From contig CAAGLK010000134.1 in NCBI GenBank assembly GCA_900770765.1, positions 11,498 to 75,497 on the forward strand: a stretch of DNA of 64,000 nt, given 5' to 3'. This document shows, piece after piece, positions 25,957-35,773 of the stretch (within the stretch, counting starts at the first letter, position 1; the number at the start of each line of letters is the position of its first letter). The notes under the pieces were generated by a model. The model was given only the letters and a program-made list of their open reading frames with translations. It ran no database searches and was not told where the DNA came from. A program made the position numbers and the translations under genes. This stretch comes from Helicobacteraceae bacterium (GTDB lineage Bacteria > Campylobacterota > Campylobacteria > Campylobacterales > Helicobacteraceae).

Positions 25957-28407
25957 TTAATAAATATTCTCTCTCTCCCACAATAAAAGATTAGCGCTTA
26001 AAAGCTGCTTATTAATTTTCTTAGCTAAAATATCTCTTGTGTCAAAGAAGTGGTAAAAAATGGGTAAAAACTCGCTATTAACCACGCTTTTAATTGTATT
26101 TCTGCCAAATCCTCTTGTGCCTTTTGTAGTTTTTGTTTTAGAAATCCTTGTATCATTTTTAGATTCCAGCTCCCTAAAATCGCTTGGAATCTTACTCATA
26201 ATTGCATTTGTAATATCATAAAAACTATCGTTAAAATCTTTATTTTCATACTCTTTATTTTTATGATAGAATCTAAAAATTTCTAATGCCGATTCAAAAA
26301 GATTCTTAGCTTCTTTGCTAAATTCAAACTGCCCTAAAAACTCTCTAAAATCAAAGGGCGGATATGTGCTTTCGCTAGTGCTTGTTAATACATCGCGGAT
26401 AATTGTTGCATCCTCTGCTTCTAGCACATTTAAATTGCCTTTATTACAGCCACAGCCTAACTGCTCCGCACTAAATGGCATAATGTAGTTTTTAGGCGGC
26501 AAACTTTCAGTAATAATTTGTTGATTATTTGAAAATAAATTTCCTTTAAAAAACAGCGAAAATGCGATGCAGTCATTAAAAAGCTCTTGCGGAATATCTT
26601 TAATTTTTCCTTTAAAGCAATGGTCGTTTAGCTCAAAATATTTATGATGTGTATTAAAGTTTAGTCCTTTAGATAAAAGAGCATATTGTAAATTTTGTGT
26701 TGTTACCTTATTGCCTTTGTCTTGTCCGCCATTACCGATTTTAATTGTGCTATTCAAATAACTATAATTCCCTAAAACCATCCCACCTTGATTCTCTTTA
26801 ATAGCTTTATCTATTTCTTTTAATAAACTCGGTCTCTTTAAATCATAAGTATAAACCCTTTTAAAATTAAAAACTTCTTCGCCTTGCTTTTTTTCTAACT
26901 CATAACGCTTTGCGACAATTTTGTCTTTTTGTAAAATTTCTCCTTGATTTTTTGAAAAAATCACTTGAGAAATGCTCCACTCGCTTAATAAAAAAGTTGT
27001 TTTTGCATTGCTAAAACTATGACTTAAGATTTTATAACCACTATCTAAATAATGCTTAATTTCATTTCGCAAAAAAGATTCCGTCATACAATAAAACACG
27101 ATAATTTCAGGGCTTAGCTTTAAAACCTTATTAAAAAATTCAATAGCTAGATTATTTTTCCTTCCTTTAGCCTTTTGATAAGGCGGATTCATAATAACCA
27201 TTAGCTTTTTCTTTTCTTTTTGACAAATCTCTTTAATGCTATGCTTTTTACCATTGTAATCAAAAAGCGGTTCGCTAGAATCTTTTAAATAATCAAAGCA
27301 CACAGAATTCCCAAAGCCCTTAATCTTGCAAGTATCTACATCAATTTGCTCTAGTGTGGATAAATAGCAGCAATTCCTCTTATATTCCTTACTAAAATTA
27401 TTTTCTAAATTCCCCACTCCAGCGCAAGGGTCAAAAACAATATAATCTTTTTCAAACTCCCCTAAATGCTCCGCTAGAATCTCATTTTGTAATTTCACAA
27501 AGCAGCTTGGCGTGTATTCTCCGCCCGTTGTTTTACGATACTTATCGCTATAAAACTTCGCAGAATGCTCTATAATTTTTAAAAACTCATTTTTATTAGG
27601 CGGTCTTTTGTATTTTTTCCAAAAATCTGCGTGGGCGTTAGGATTCTTAAAATAATAATGGTCTAAATTACTATATGCTAATGCGGTTGCGATTCCATCT
27701 TTAGAATAAATATAATGATAATCCTTTAATCTTGTGCCCTCTACAATTAAATCTTTTTTGACTTCTCTGCTTAATTCATTATAATTAAGAACATCCATTT
27801 CTTCAATGGTTGCTTTTTTATAATTCGCTCCATTTAATGCATCGGCTAAAAAAAGCAAAATATAATCTTGCTCATTTTTAATCTCGTTTTGAAATTTCAC
27901 AGAATATTTCCACTCGTTATATACTAAAATGCAGTTATTTAGCGTAATTTGTATTTCATTTTGCCCTTTTAAAAGAATTGGGTAAAGCTCTTTTACTTCA
28001 TCATCTTTATAAATTTTGATTTTATTAATTAAGCGGTCGTTGATTCTATCTATAGCGTCTTTACTTGGGTTACTTGGGGTCTCTTTTTTCCAATTAATAT
28101 CATTATTATGCATTACAGAATCATCGCATTCTATTAACTCTAAAAAGTCGCTTTGTGTTTTATCCTTATAAATTAATGCGACTTGAGATAATGTGTTTTC
28201 TTGCTGCTTATTTGTAAGGATAATTTGCGCTCTAGCTTGCAAAATAGCTTTTGGATTTGTCAAAATATGCTTACTTTCAATATATAAAATCGCATTGCCT
28301 TTTTTATCTTTTAAAACAATATCTACTTTATTAATATCATAATTGCAGTTTTTACCGCCATTAAAATACTTTCTTGCAAACCATACTTTATAATCTGTTT
28401 CTTGCAT
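25957..28407 (-). CDS. Fused restriction endonuclease-DNA methyltransferase (type IIG-like)
   Basis: An 816-residue protein that appears to join cleavage and methylation. The N-terminus has a PD-(D/E)xK-like nuclease core, Asp29 (NKVDIVLKD) and Glu44-x-Lys46 (YIESK). The middle holds an N6-adenine methylase: motif I at 325-334 (FDPCAGVGNL) and motif IV NPPY at 407-410. The C-terminal ~350 residues probably recognise the target. No separate specificity or nuclease gene accompanies it, as expected for type IIG. It lies alone between secG and a cotransporter gene. The start has AAGGA. The methylase is certain, the nuclease role likely, the recognition sequence unknown. Confidence 0.8.
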   Translation of the reverse strand: MQETDYKVWFARKYFNGGKNCNYDINKVDIVLKDKKGNAILYIESKHILTNPKAILQARAQIILTNKQQENTLSQVALIYKDKTQSDFLELIECDDSVMHNNDINWKKETPSNPSKDAIDRINDRLINKIKIYKDDEVKELYPILLKGQNEIQITLNNCILVYNEWKYSVKFQNEIKNEQDYILLFLADALNGANYKKATIEEMDVLNYNELSREVKKDLIVEGTRLKDYHYIYSKDGIATALAYSNLDHYYFKNPNAHADFWKKYKRPPNKNEFLKIIEHSAKFYSDKYRKTTGGEYTPSCFVKLQNEILAEHLGEFEKDYIVFDPCAGVGNLENNFSKEYKRNCCYLSTLEQIDVDTCKIKGFGNSVCFDYLKDSSEPLFDYNGKKHSIKEICQKEKKKLMVIMNPPYQKAKGRKNNLAIEFFNKVLKLSPEIIVFYCMTESFLRNEIKHYLDSGYKILSHSFSNAKTTFLLSEWSISQVIFSKNQGEILQKDKIVAKRYELEKKQGEEVFNFKRVYTYDLKRPSLLKEIDKAIKENQGGMVLGNYSYLNSTIKIGNGGQDKGNKVTTQNLQYALLSKGLNFNTHHKYFELNDHCFKGKIKDIPQELFNDCIAFSLFFKGNLFSNNQQIITESLPPKNYIMPFSAEQLGCGCNKGNLNVLEAEDATIIRDVLTSTSESTYPPFDFREFLGQFEFSKEAKNLFESALEIFRFYHKNKEYENKDFNDSFYDITNAIMSKIPSDFRELESKNDTRISKTKTTKGTRGFGRNTIKSVVNSEFLPIFYHFFDTRDILAKKINKQLLSANLLLWERENIY

Positions 28408-28504
28408 TGCTTATCCTTAATTTTGTAAAAAATGCTAATTATATTACACTTAGGCGACACTTTAAGAAATTTTAAAAAATTTTAAAAATAATTCTTAAAT
28501 TCGC

Positions 28505-28510
28505 TATAAT
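28505..28510 (+). promoter_or_regulatory. Putative -10 box of the Na/Pi cotransporter gene
   Basis: TATAAT 36 nt upstream of the ATG at 28547, preceded by A/T-rich sequence, in the gap divergent from the restriction-methylase gene. Confidence 0.4.
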
Positions 28511-28546
28511 TTCGCTTTATTTTAGCTTAAATTTTTAGGATTTTTT

Positions 28547-30316
28547 ATGCAAACAAGACGCTATGCTTTACTTTTTATCATTGCTCTTTTACTTTATGTT
28601 TTAGTAGTTTTACCAGAATTAGCAAAGATTCTAGCTGGAGTTGCTATTTTGCTTATTGGTATGATGAGTTTAGGCGATGGATTCAAATCTTTTAGCGGTG
28701 GATTATTAGAAAAAATATTGGCAAAATTTACGCGCACTAGGCTTAGAAGTATTCTTTTTGGCACAATAGCTACCGTGCTTATGCAGTCTTCTACTCTTGT
28801 TTCTGTTATTTCAATCTCATTTCTCTCCGCTGGGCTAATTACCTTAGCACAAGGCATTGGCGTAATATTTGGGGCAAATTTAGGAAACTCAGCAGGCTCT
28901 TGGCTAATTGTTGGACTAACTAGTATTAATATCTCCGCACTTGCGATTCCTTTTGTCGTGTGTGGTGCGATTTTAGGATTCCAAAAAGATTCCGCACTTA
29001 AGGGGTTAGGGTCTATTCTCTTAGGGCTTGGATTTTTCTTTTTAGGTGTGGATTATATTAAAAGCGGCTTTGATTCTTACCGCTCGGTTATGGATTTATC
29101 ACAATTTCATTTTACAGGTTTTAAAGGTGTGCTTGTATTTGTCGCATTAGGCGCACTAACAACAGGAGTGGTGCAAAGCAGCCACGCAACACTTGCCATT
29201 ATTATCTCAGCCCTACTAAGTGGGCAAATTAGCTTTGAAAACTCCCTTGCCGCTACGCTTGGGACAAGTGTGGGGGGCGTTGTAACAGCAGTTGTAGCAA
29301 GCCTTAGCTCAAATACTCAGGGTAAAAAGCTAGCTTTAGCAAATTGTATTTTTAACTTTAGCATCGCATTAATTGTTATTGTATTTTTCCCATTTTTTGT
29401 AGAGTTAGTAAATATCACTGCCTCTAAAATTGGCATTGATGATAATAATTATGCACTTAAAACTGCCCTTTTCCACACACTTTTTAACCTTGTAGCGGTA
29501 ATTTTAATCTCTGCATTTATCCGCCAAATTGTATTTGTTTTAGATAAATTTGTAAAAGCCCCACGGGATAAAGAAATGGACGCACCGCTATATTTAGATT
29601 CCAACCTTATAGAATATCCAGACACCGCTATTGAAGCATTACAGAAAGAATCCTTGCATTTATATAATAATGCTTATACGCTAGTAGCCCACACCATCGG
29701 CTTTAATCGCAGTGATATTCGCTCTAATGTGGATTTAGATGAAATTATTAAAAATAAAAAATGGTTTAGCGGACCTGTGGATTTAGACTATTTATACACA
29801 AGAAAAATAAAAGTGCTTTTTGATGCTATTGTGGATTTCGCTACAAGAGCGCAAGCATTTATAGATGATGATGAAAAACATTTTCAAATTTATAACTTTA
29901 TCCAAGCCGCTAGGAATCTAACCGAAGCGACAAAAGGCTTAAAGCTAATTCAAACAAATATGAAAATTTATTCAAGCTCTAATAATGCCTTCCTAGCACA
30001 AAAATATAATCAAATCCGCAAAGATTTAGCCCTACTTTTACGAAGCGTAGAAGAACTAAAACTTACAAAAGATGAAAACGCTCGCTTAATTATAAATCAA
30101 ATCAAAGCCGCAAAAGACTTACCAAAAGAATATGATAATCAAAATATGAAAGAAGTAGAGCAGCTAATAAGCGAGGGTAAAATTAGCATCTCAAATGGCA
30201 CTTCAATACTAAATGATTCCGCCTTTAGCGCAAACATAGCCCAGCATTTAATAGAAGCTATTGGGGTAATTTTTACAAAACAAGAGTGGCTAGATGAAGA
30301 AAAAGAAGCAAAATAG
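28547..30316 (+). CDS. Na+/phosphate cotransporter family protein with PhoU-like tail
   Basis: A 589-residue membrane protein of the NptA/PNaS family. The paired inverted QSS repeats are visible (TVLMQSSTLVSV near residue 80 and TGVVQSSHATLA near 210), with about eight hydrophobic segments up to residue ~330. The cytosolic part from ~360 is helical and PhoU-like. The family imports phosphate with sodium; direction and substrate here are inferred. The start has AGGA upstream. The neighbours suggest no operon. Confidence 0.85.
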   Translation: MQTRRYALLFIIALLLYVLVVLPELAKILAGVAILLIGMMSLGDGFKSFSGGLLEKILAKFTRTRLRSILFGTIATVLMQSSTLVSVISISFLSAGLITLAQGIGVIFGANLGNSAGSWLIVGLTSINISALAIPFVVCGAILGFQKDSALKGLGSILLGLGFFFLGVDYIKSGFDSYRSVMDLSQFHFTGFKGVLVFVALGALTTGVVQSSHATLAIIISALLSGQISFENSLAATLGTSVGGVVTAVVASLSSNTQGKKLALANCIFNFSIALIVIVFFPFFVELVNITASKIGIDDNNYALKTALFHTLFNLVAVILISAFIRQIVFVLDKFVKAPRDKEMDAPLYLDSNLIEYPDTAIEALQKESLHLYNNAYTLVAHTIGFNRSDIRSNVDLDEIIKNKKWFSGPVDLDYLYTRKIKVLFDAIVDFATRAQAFIDDDEKHFQIYNFIQAARNLTEATKGLKLIQTNMKIYSSSNNAFLAQKYNQIRKDLALLLRSVEELKLTKDENARLIINQIKAAKDLPKEYDNQNMKEVEQLISEGKISISNGTSILNDSAFSANIAQHLIEAIGVIFTKQEWLDEEKEAK

Positions 30317-30489
30317 CTAAAATTATTTTGCGACTTGTTTAAAGCCTTTTTAAGATTCCATCTAGGATTCTATAAAACTTTTTATTTGCTTAAAAAGTAA
30401 AAATATATTTTACCTTTTACGCAAATTTTATAAAAATTATTTTACGATATTTCACATAAAAGCTAAATGCCACTACAAAAGGAATCCAA

Positions 30490-31713
30490 ATGAAAGAAAT
30501 ATCGCAAAATACTAAAAAGGTCTTAATTATAGGCGGTGGCTATGGTGGGCTAAAGGCTGCTTTAGGCTTACAAAGGGAGTTTAAAGGTGAAGCGGAAATT
30601 ACGCTAATTAGCAAACACGACTACCATTATCAAACAACTCTGTTACATAAAGTAGCAATAGGCACACTAAGTGCGAGAAAAGCTAGAATCTATTATAGAA
30701 AAGTGCTAGATTTAAACAAAATAAATTTTATTAAAGACAAAATCATCTCTTTAAATCCGCAAGAAAATAAAGTGTGTGGAAATGGCGGCGAGTATGAATA
30801 TGATTATCTAGTAATCGCGCTTGGATTTAAGCCAAATGACTTTAATATTAAAGGCGTAAGAGAGCACACCTTTAAGCTATCCTCTCTAAATGCCGCCTTA
30901 AAACTCTCTAATAATATTGAAAATAAATTTAAAGAATTTGTGCATACAAAAAATAAAAAAGATTTACAAATAATCGTATGCGGGACAGGCTTTACGGGCA
31001 TTGAATTTGCCGCTGAGCTTGCTACGCAGCTTGATGAGTTATGCTTAATTTGCGGAATTGATAGAAAATTACCTAAAGTTACTTGCATAGGGCGAAGTAA
31101 GCAAATTTTACCCGTGTTTAATAAAGAGCTTGCAAGAGTTGCAGAAAAAAAGCTAAAAAATCTAGGCGTAGAGCTTTTATGCGAAGCGGAAATTGTAGAG
31201 ATTAAAGAAGGAGAGGTGATTATAAAGCAAAATGGGGAGTTAAAAAGCGTATTTGGAAACACGATTTTATGGGGTGCTGGAGTGCAAGGAAGCGATATTG
31301 TAGAAAAATCGGTAATAAAAAATAAAAAAGGCAGAATCTTAGTTAATGAAAATTTACAATGCGAAGAGTTTCCTAACATTTTTGTCGTAGGTGATTGTGC
31401 TATCGCCACAGCAAAAGATGCAATCCACGCCCCCACAGCACAGCTATCGGCGCAAATGGGCGATTATGTAGCAAAATTACTATGTGCTAAATTAATGGAT
31501 AAAGATTTTAAAGAGCCATTTAAATTTAACCACAGAGGCACGGTGTGTTCTATTGGCCACACAGATGGCGTAGGAATCGTATATAAAAAAGGCGTAAGCG
31601 GTGAGTTGGCCGCCTTTATGAAAAACACTATTGAAAATAAATGGCTTTATAGCATTGGTGGGTTAAACTTAGTGTTTAAAAAAGGGCAGTTTAGATACAG
31701 GACGAGTAATTAA
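30490..31713 (+). CDS. Type II NADH:quinone oxidoreductase-like flavoprotein
   Basis: A 407-residue FAD/NAD(P) oxidoreductase. FAD binding: VLIIGGGYGGLKAAL near residues 10-24 and FVVGDCAIA near 300. NAD(P) binding: IIVCGTGFTGIEFAAEL near 160. The C-terminal ~80 residues have the amphipathic character by which NDH-2 enzymes bind the membrane. Such enzymes pass electrons from NADH to quinone without pumping protons. Campylobacterota usually have a complex I with altered electron input, so a separate NDH-2 would be notable; a sulfide:quinone-reductase relative is less likely, as its cysteines are missing. The start has AAGGAAT. Confidence 0.75.
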   Translation: MKEISQNTKKVLIIGGGYGGLKAALGLQREFKGEAEITLISKHDYHYQTTLLHKVAIGTLSARKARIYYRKVLDLNKINFIKDKIISLNPQENKVCGNGGEYEYDYLVIALGFKPNDFNIKGVREHTFKLSSLNAALKLSNNIENKFKEFVHTKNKKDLQIIVCGTGFTGIEFAAELATQLDELCLICGIDRKLPKVTCIGRSKQILPVFNKELARVAEKKLKNLGVELLCEAEIVEIKEGEVIIKQNGELKSVFGNTILWGAGVQGSDIVEKSVIKNKKGRILVNENLQCEEFPNIFVVGDCAIATAKDAIHAPTAQLSAQMGDYVAKLLCAKLMDKDFKEPFKFNHRGTVCSIGHTDGVGIVYKKGVSGELAAFMKNTIENKWLYSIGGLNLVFKKGQFRYRTSN

Positions 31714-31744
31714 GGCTTTTTAGGATTCCAGCTTTTTTTGGCTT

Positions 31745-31851
31745 TTTAGGATTCTTAAGAAAAAGGCGGAATCCTAAACTTTTTTAAGATTCTAGAGTTA
31801 TTAATATTTTTAAGATTCCACATAAAAGTTAGAATCCTAATTTTAGGATTC
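31745..31851. terminator. Hairpin cluster between converging genes
   Basis: Two GGATTC-armed hairpins: TTTAGGATTC/GAATCCTAAA (10-bp arms, 31745-31754 and 31769-31778) and GAATCCTAA/TTAGGATTC (31832-31840 and 31843-31851), the second overlapping the stop of the oxygenase gene. They probably end both converging transcripts. The 16-nt word AAGGCGGAATCCTAAA at 31763-31778 recurs exactly downstream of modE at 43292-43307. Confidence 0.5.
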
Positions 31852-32889
31852 CAACCTTATAGGATTTGCTGGATTTGTAGGGTCGTAAATATCGCTATAA
31901 AATCTTTTTGCCACTTCTTTATGTGAGCGTAATCTATGCTTTAAATAATTCCAGCCGACAATTGGTAAAAGCGGATTCGTAGGGTCTTTTTCAACCCCGC
32001 GCATTTCTTTTGCTAAGGATTCTGGCAGTGGAAAAATAGGTATTTCTTTATTAAGCTCTGCGCCTAAAAACATAGGGATTGAGATTCTATCTTGCCCTTT
32101 TAGCGGCGATTTTACGCGGTGCATTGTGGCTTTTAAATAGCCATTTGTAGCTAACTCTAAAAACTCGCCGATATTTATAACAAAAGCCCCCTCTTTATAA
32201 GGCACAGGAATCCACTCTTTAGATTCTAACTCCACCTCTAAGCCGCCGACTTTATCAATCATTAATAAAGTTAAAAAGCCGTCATCTTTATGCGCACCCA
32301 CGCCTTGAATCTCTTTAGAATACTCTTGCCCAGCTTCTGCGATTCCTGGATAATGTATTAATTTCACATGTTGATAAATATCTTTTTCAAAAAGCACATT
32401 AAAGACATCATCACGCCCATAAAGCGCTAGTGAGAAGCCTTTAAGAAGTGTTAAGCCCATTTGCGTAGTTTGCTCCTGCCACTTGTAAAAAACTTCTCTT
32501 AACTCGCCTTGTGATTGTAGCCATTGATTTGGCCCATGAAGTCGCATATAAGCTGGCTCACTCAAATCTCTAGCATAGCCCTCAAAGCCTAAGTCAATTT
32601 CCTCTCTAAAATCTTGGCTTCCTAGCGTGTATTCTCCACCTACTTGCGTATAGCCTCTAAAATGCGGTGAATTATCAATGCTAATTTTTAGCTTCTCTTC
32701 TAGCGGAAGTGCGAAAAACTCTCTGCTTAGCTCAAAAAGCCTTTTGCAAACTTCTAAATCCACGCCATGTCCTACTAGATAAAAAAAGCCTATTTTATGC
32801 GCCGCATATCGCAACTCCTTAAAAAACTGCTCTTGTGTGGCTTTATCACCATTTAGCTTTGATAAGTCAATAACAGGAACGCTATTCAT
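31843..32889 (-). CDS. 2-oxoglutarate/Fe(II) oxygenase, isopenicillin N synthase-like family
   Basis: A 348-residue non-haem iron enzyme. The iron triad is seen as His-x-Asp (VGAHKDD near residue 198) and a distal His (KATMHRVKSP near 255), with the cosubstrate-binding RxS (QDRISIP). The N-terminal PVIDLSKLNGD and GFFYLVGHGV blocks are typical of the family, which includes plant and fungal oxygenases and uncharacterised bacterial relatives. The substrate cannot be told. The start has AAAGGA. It sits at the edge of an accessory block next to the restriction-modification cassette. Confidence 0.8.
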   Translation of the reverse strand: MNSVPVIDLSKLNGDKATQEQFFKELRYAAHKIGFFYLVGHGVDLEVCKRLFELSREFFALPLEEKLKISIDNSPHFRGYTQVGGEYTLGSQDFREEIDLGFEGYARDLSEPAYMRLHGPNQWLQSQGELREVFYKWQEQTTQMGLTLLKGFSLALYGRDDVFNVLFEKDIYQHVKLIHYPGIAEAGQEYSKEIQGVGAHKDDGFLTLLMIDKVGGLEVELESKEWIPVPYKEGAFVINIGEFLELATNGYLKATMHRVKSPLKGQDRISIPMFLGAELNKEIPIFPLPESLAKEMRGVEKDPTNPLLPIVGWNYLKHRLRSHKEVAKRFYSDIYDPTNPANPIRLES

Positions 32890-32927
32890 AAGAATCCTTT
32901 TTAAAATTTGCGCTATTGTAGCTTAAT

Positions 32928-34694
32928 TTAAAAGGCGATTTTTTGTTTGCTAACCTTATAAATTTTATCAATTGCAACTTTGCCTTGCAATTTATTATTT
33001 TCATTTGCTAAAGGCTTAAAAAAATCTACCAAATCTAAATTTATAACGCCGATATTAAAGTTAATATTTGTGTGTTTATCTTGTGAATCTACACTAAAGG
33101 CAAAAATATAATCAATATTATTTAGCGATTGCTCTACAAGATTATTATTGCTTTTAGCACCAACACCTAAAAACAATTTGTCAAAATTTTCTTGCCCTAT
33201 TTTTTGCAAAAATGTATTTAAATTATCTTTGCAATTAATTTTTATATTATTTAACTTAATCACATCGCTACCTAACTTCTTAAAATCATCTTTATTTTCG
33301 TGTAAAAATACATAAAATTTATCGTGCTTAAAAGAGGCGATAATATCTATATAAATCCTTTTGCAAGTCTTGCCATTACCTATTATTATAGCTTTATCAC
33401 CTTGCGCACCTGGATAGCTAAGTGCTAGAATCTCACAACCTAATTTTTTAAAAATCAAAGTAGTAGCGAAAGTTATAATATCTTCGTTTATATGTTTAAA
33501 TAAAAATGGTTCTAGCGGAAGTGGCGTATAGTTATTGAAATTTGTACTTATTTTATTTTTATATTCTTTAGCTATTTTAGGATTCCAAGAGATTTTACAC
33601 AAAAGATTATTTTCATAATCACAAAACATAATGGCTTTTGAATTAATAAAAATTGATTTATACACATTACTATTATATGTTTGCAAAAATTCTTTAAATA
33701 AATCATCCTTTATAAAATAAGAATTATTTGAAATTTGTGAAAAATCTAAATCAATTTTTGTCACTATTTGAAAAATTTTTAATGCTAGTTGTGGAGTAAA
33801 ATCTTGTTTTATTATTTTGTTTAATTCTATTATTTTTTGAGATGGTAGTGCGTCAAATAATGCTTCATAGCTTTCCTTGCCTTTTTCTCGCTCTCGTTTT
33901 AGAATAAATTTTGTAATTGTATTATCAATGCCAAAAAGCATATTGATAAAAAATAAGATTCCCCTATCTGGGTCCATTGCGTGACCAAAGCGATTAATTT
34001 TTACAATAATATCTTCATCATCTCGCATAAATCTAGTAGAGTTTGCAAATAACGCCTTAATTTCGTTTATTTTACAAGATTCCACATTGCCTTTATGTGA
34101 ATTTAGCAATATTTCATAAGCTGTAATATCGTCCTTAGAATCTTTATAAACTTGCAAAATATTATTAAGTATTCTTGTAATTTCTGCATTTTTAGCGACA
34201 CAAGATGGGCGTTGTTTATTTACAATTAAATTATTATTGTTATCTGCCTTAAAGTCTATAAAATATACTAAACAATTATTTTTTATAATAAGTGTTTGCT
34301 CTTTTTGCACATCTAGCTTATCTCCACCACCATGATTTCCTTGTGAGTTTTTACTGAGTGGCGATATTTTCATTACAGGTATTTTAAACGCTCCAGCCCA
34401 AAAATACACATCGCTTCGCTGTATCTTGTGGTCATCTGTTGGCACTGCGGTGGAGTATTCAATAAGCAAAATGGGGATTTCTTTATCTTTGCAAATCGCA
34501 CTTATAGCTAAATCAAAATTTTTAAGTTTTAAAATCTTAAACAGCTTTGAATCATTATCTAGCATTTTACCTTTTGGCTTTGGGATATAAATATTATCAA
34601 TGGTTAATTTATTATCAATTTCTAATAAATATTCTTTAAAGTCTAATCCTTGCTCTAGGCATTCTGCATAGATTCTAATGCTATTAATTTTCAT
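32928..34694 (-). CDS. Candidate restriction endonuclease of the two-methylase cassette
   Basis: A 588-residue protein whose family I do not recognise. It overlaps the upstream methylase gene by 4 nt and is the last gene of the cassette, the place for a nuclease. Residues 59-82 (NFDLAISAI, then PILLIEYS) look like the Asp and Glu strands of a PD-(D/E)xK fold (Asp61, Glu79), with Ser81 where lysine is usual. The next segment (HKIQRSDVYFWAGAF, 89-103) resembles the helix after such cores. The rest is Asn/Lys-rich with no other motif. The nuclease role is inferred mainly from context. Confidence 0.55.
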   Translation of the reverse strand: MKINSIRIYAECLEQGLDFKEYLLEIDNKLTIDNIYIPKPKGKMLDNDSKLFKILKLKNFDLAISAICKDKEIPILLIEYSTAVPTDDHKIQRSDVYFWAGAFKIPVMKISPLSKNSQGNHGGGDKLDVQKEQTLIIKNNCLVYFIDFKADNNNNLIVNKQRPSCVAKNAEITRILNNILQVYKDSKDDITAYEILLNSHKGNVESCKINEIKALFANSTRFMRDDEDIIVKINRFGHAMDPDRGILFFINMLFGIDNTITKFILKREREKGKESYEALFDALPSQKIIELNKIIKQDFTPQLALKIFQIVTKIDLDFSQISNNSYFIKDDLFKEFLQTYNSNVYKSIFINSKAIMFCDYENNLLCKISWNPKIAKEYKNKISTNFNNYTPLPLEPFLFKHINEDIITFATTLIFKKLGCEILALSYPGAQGDKAIIIGNGKTCKRIYIDIIASFKHDKFYVFLHENKDDFKKLGSDVIKLNNIKINCKDNLNTFLQKIGQENFDKLFLGVGAKSNNNLVEQSLNNIDYIFAFSVDSQDKHTNINFNIGVINLDLVDFFKPLANENNKLQGKVAIDKIYKVSKQKIAF

Positions 34695-35773
34695 TTTGCC
34701 ACTTTTTGAAATACTAAAATATGCTCTTTTTTGTTTTTTGTTCTATAGCTTTGCTTAAAAGAGCGGCTTGTGTTATCAAGCTCTGTATATGAATAATCTA
34801 CTAAATCCCATTTTAACTTTTTAGCGATATTTAGCATTTCATCTTTTGCGTTATATATCTCTCCTTGTATCTTGCCATCACCCATAACTAGCACGATATG
34901 GGCATTATCTCTAAGCACAATTTGACATTGTGTGAAAATCTCTAATAAATCATTATTAAATTTTTCTTTAGGAAGTTTTAGGCTTGAATACTCTCGCCTT
35001 GAGCCTATTTCATTTTGCATTGAAAAATTAACATCAAAATCAAGCCATAGCATTCTATGCTTATGATACAGATAATAATCGTAAGTGTTTGGATAAGGCG
35101 GTGAAGTAAAAATTAAAGAGATGGAATCTTTTTGTAATTTTTGACTTAGCGTTTTTGAGTTGTGTAAAAATACTTGTTGAGTCTCGTTATTATTAATTGC
35201 TAAATTATCAAAAATATCAATAGCTAATTTAAGTTTTTCTTTAAATTTATCATACACATAATTTTCATTTAAATATTTTTTCTCAATACTTGCATATCTA
35301 GTGTCTGATTCTTGATTTGAAGCTAAATTAATAATAGATGAAAAAATTAAATTTAAAAAAATTTGATATTGTTTATTATCTTTGCAAAATTCTTTAATAC
35401 TATATTTTATGCTTGATAGGGCAGTGATGCTTTCATCTTTAAACCAGTGATTTATGCTTTTATAATCTTGTAAAATTCCGCCTTTTTGTATGCTAAATTC
35501 TCTTAGATTCTTAGTATCTTCTTTATTTAAATTTAGCAATTTTGCTTGTGTGATTAAATAAGCAATATAGTTTATATCAAAGCCAAATGATTTTTTACCT
35601 AATTGTTTAGAGGCTAGTAGCGTAGTGCCAGAGCCACAAAATGGGTCAAGCACAGCATTATCGTCTTTAGCGTATTTTTCTATGTATTTTAATGCTAAGT
35701 CAATGGTAAATTTAGCTGGATATGAGTGGATTCTATCTAGTTTTTTAAGATAATTTTCACCAAATAGGCTCAT
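34691..35773 (-). CDS. DNA methyltransferase 2 of the restriction-modification cassette
   Basis: A 360-residue methylase with motif X-like HSYPAKF (residues 16-22), SAM-binding motif I DPFCGSGT (43-50) and catalytic TSPPY (223-227). SPPY usually marks N4-cytosine methylation, less often N6-adenine. An insert of about 130 residues between motifs I and IV probably holds part of the target recognition. It overlaps the first methylase gene and the candidate nuclease gene by 4 nt each, so all three are translationally coupled. Confidence 0.87.
   Translation of the reverse strand: MSLFGENYLKKLDRIHSYPAKFTIDLALKYIEKYAKDDNAVLDPFCGSGTTLLASKQLGKKSFGFDINYIAYLITQAKLLNLNKEDTKNLREFSIQKGGILQDYKSINHWFKDESITALSSIKYSIKEFCKDNKQYQIFLNLIFSSIINLASNQESDTRYASIEKKYLNENYVYDKFKEKLKLAIDIFDNLAINNNETQQVFLHNSKTLSQKLQKDSISLIFTSPPYPNTYDYYLYHKHRMLWLDFDVNFSMQNEIGSRREYSSLKLPKEKFNNDLLEIFTQCQIVLRDNAHIVLVMGDGKIQGEIYNAKDEMLNIAKKLKWDLVDYSYTELDNTSRSFKQSYRTKNKKEHILVFQKVAK

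Noticed and set aside
30804..31436. Antisense ORF of 210 residues inside the NADH dehydrogenase-like gene
   Set aside because: Low-complexity Ser/Phe-rich shadow; the sense frame has complete FAD and NAD motifs.
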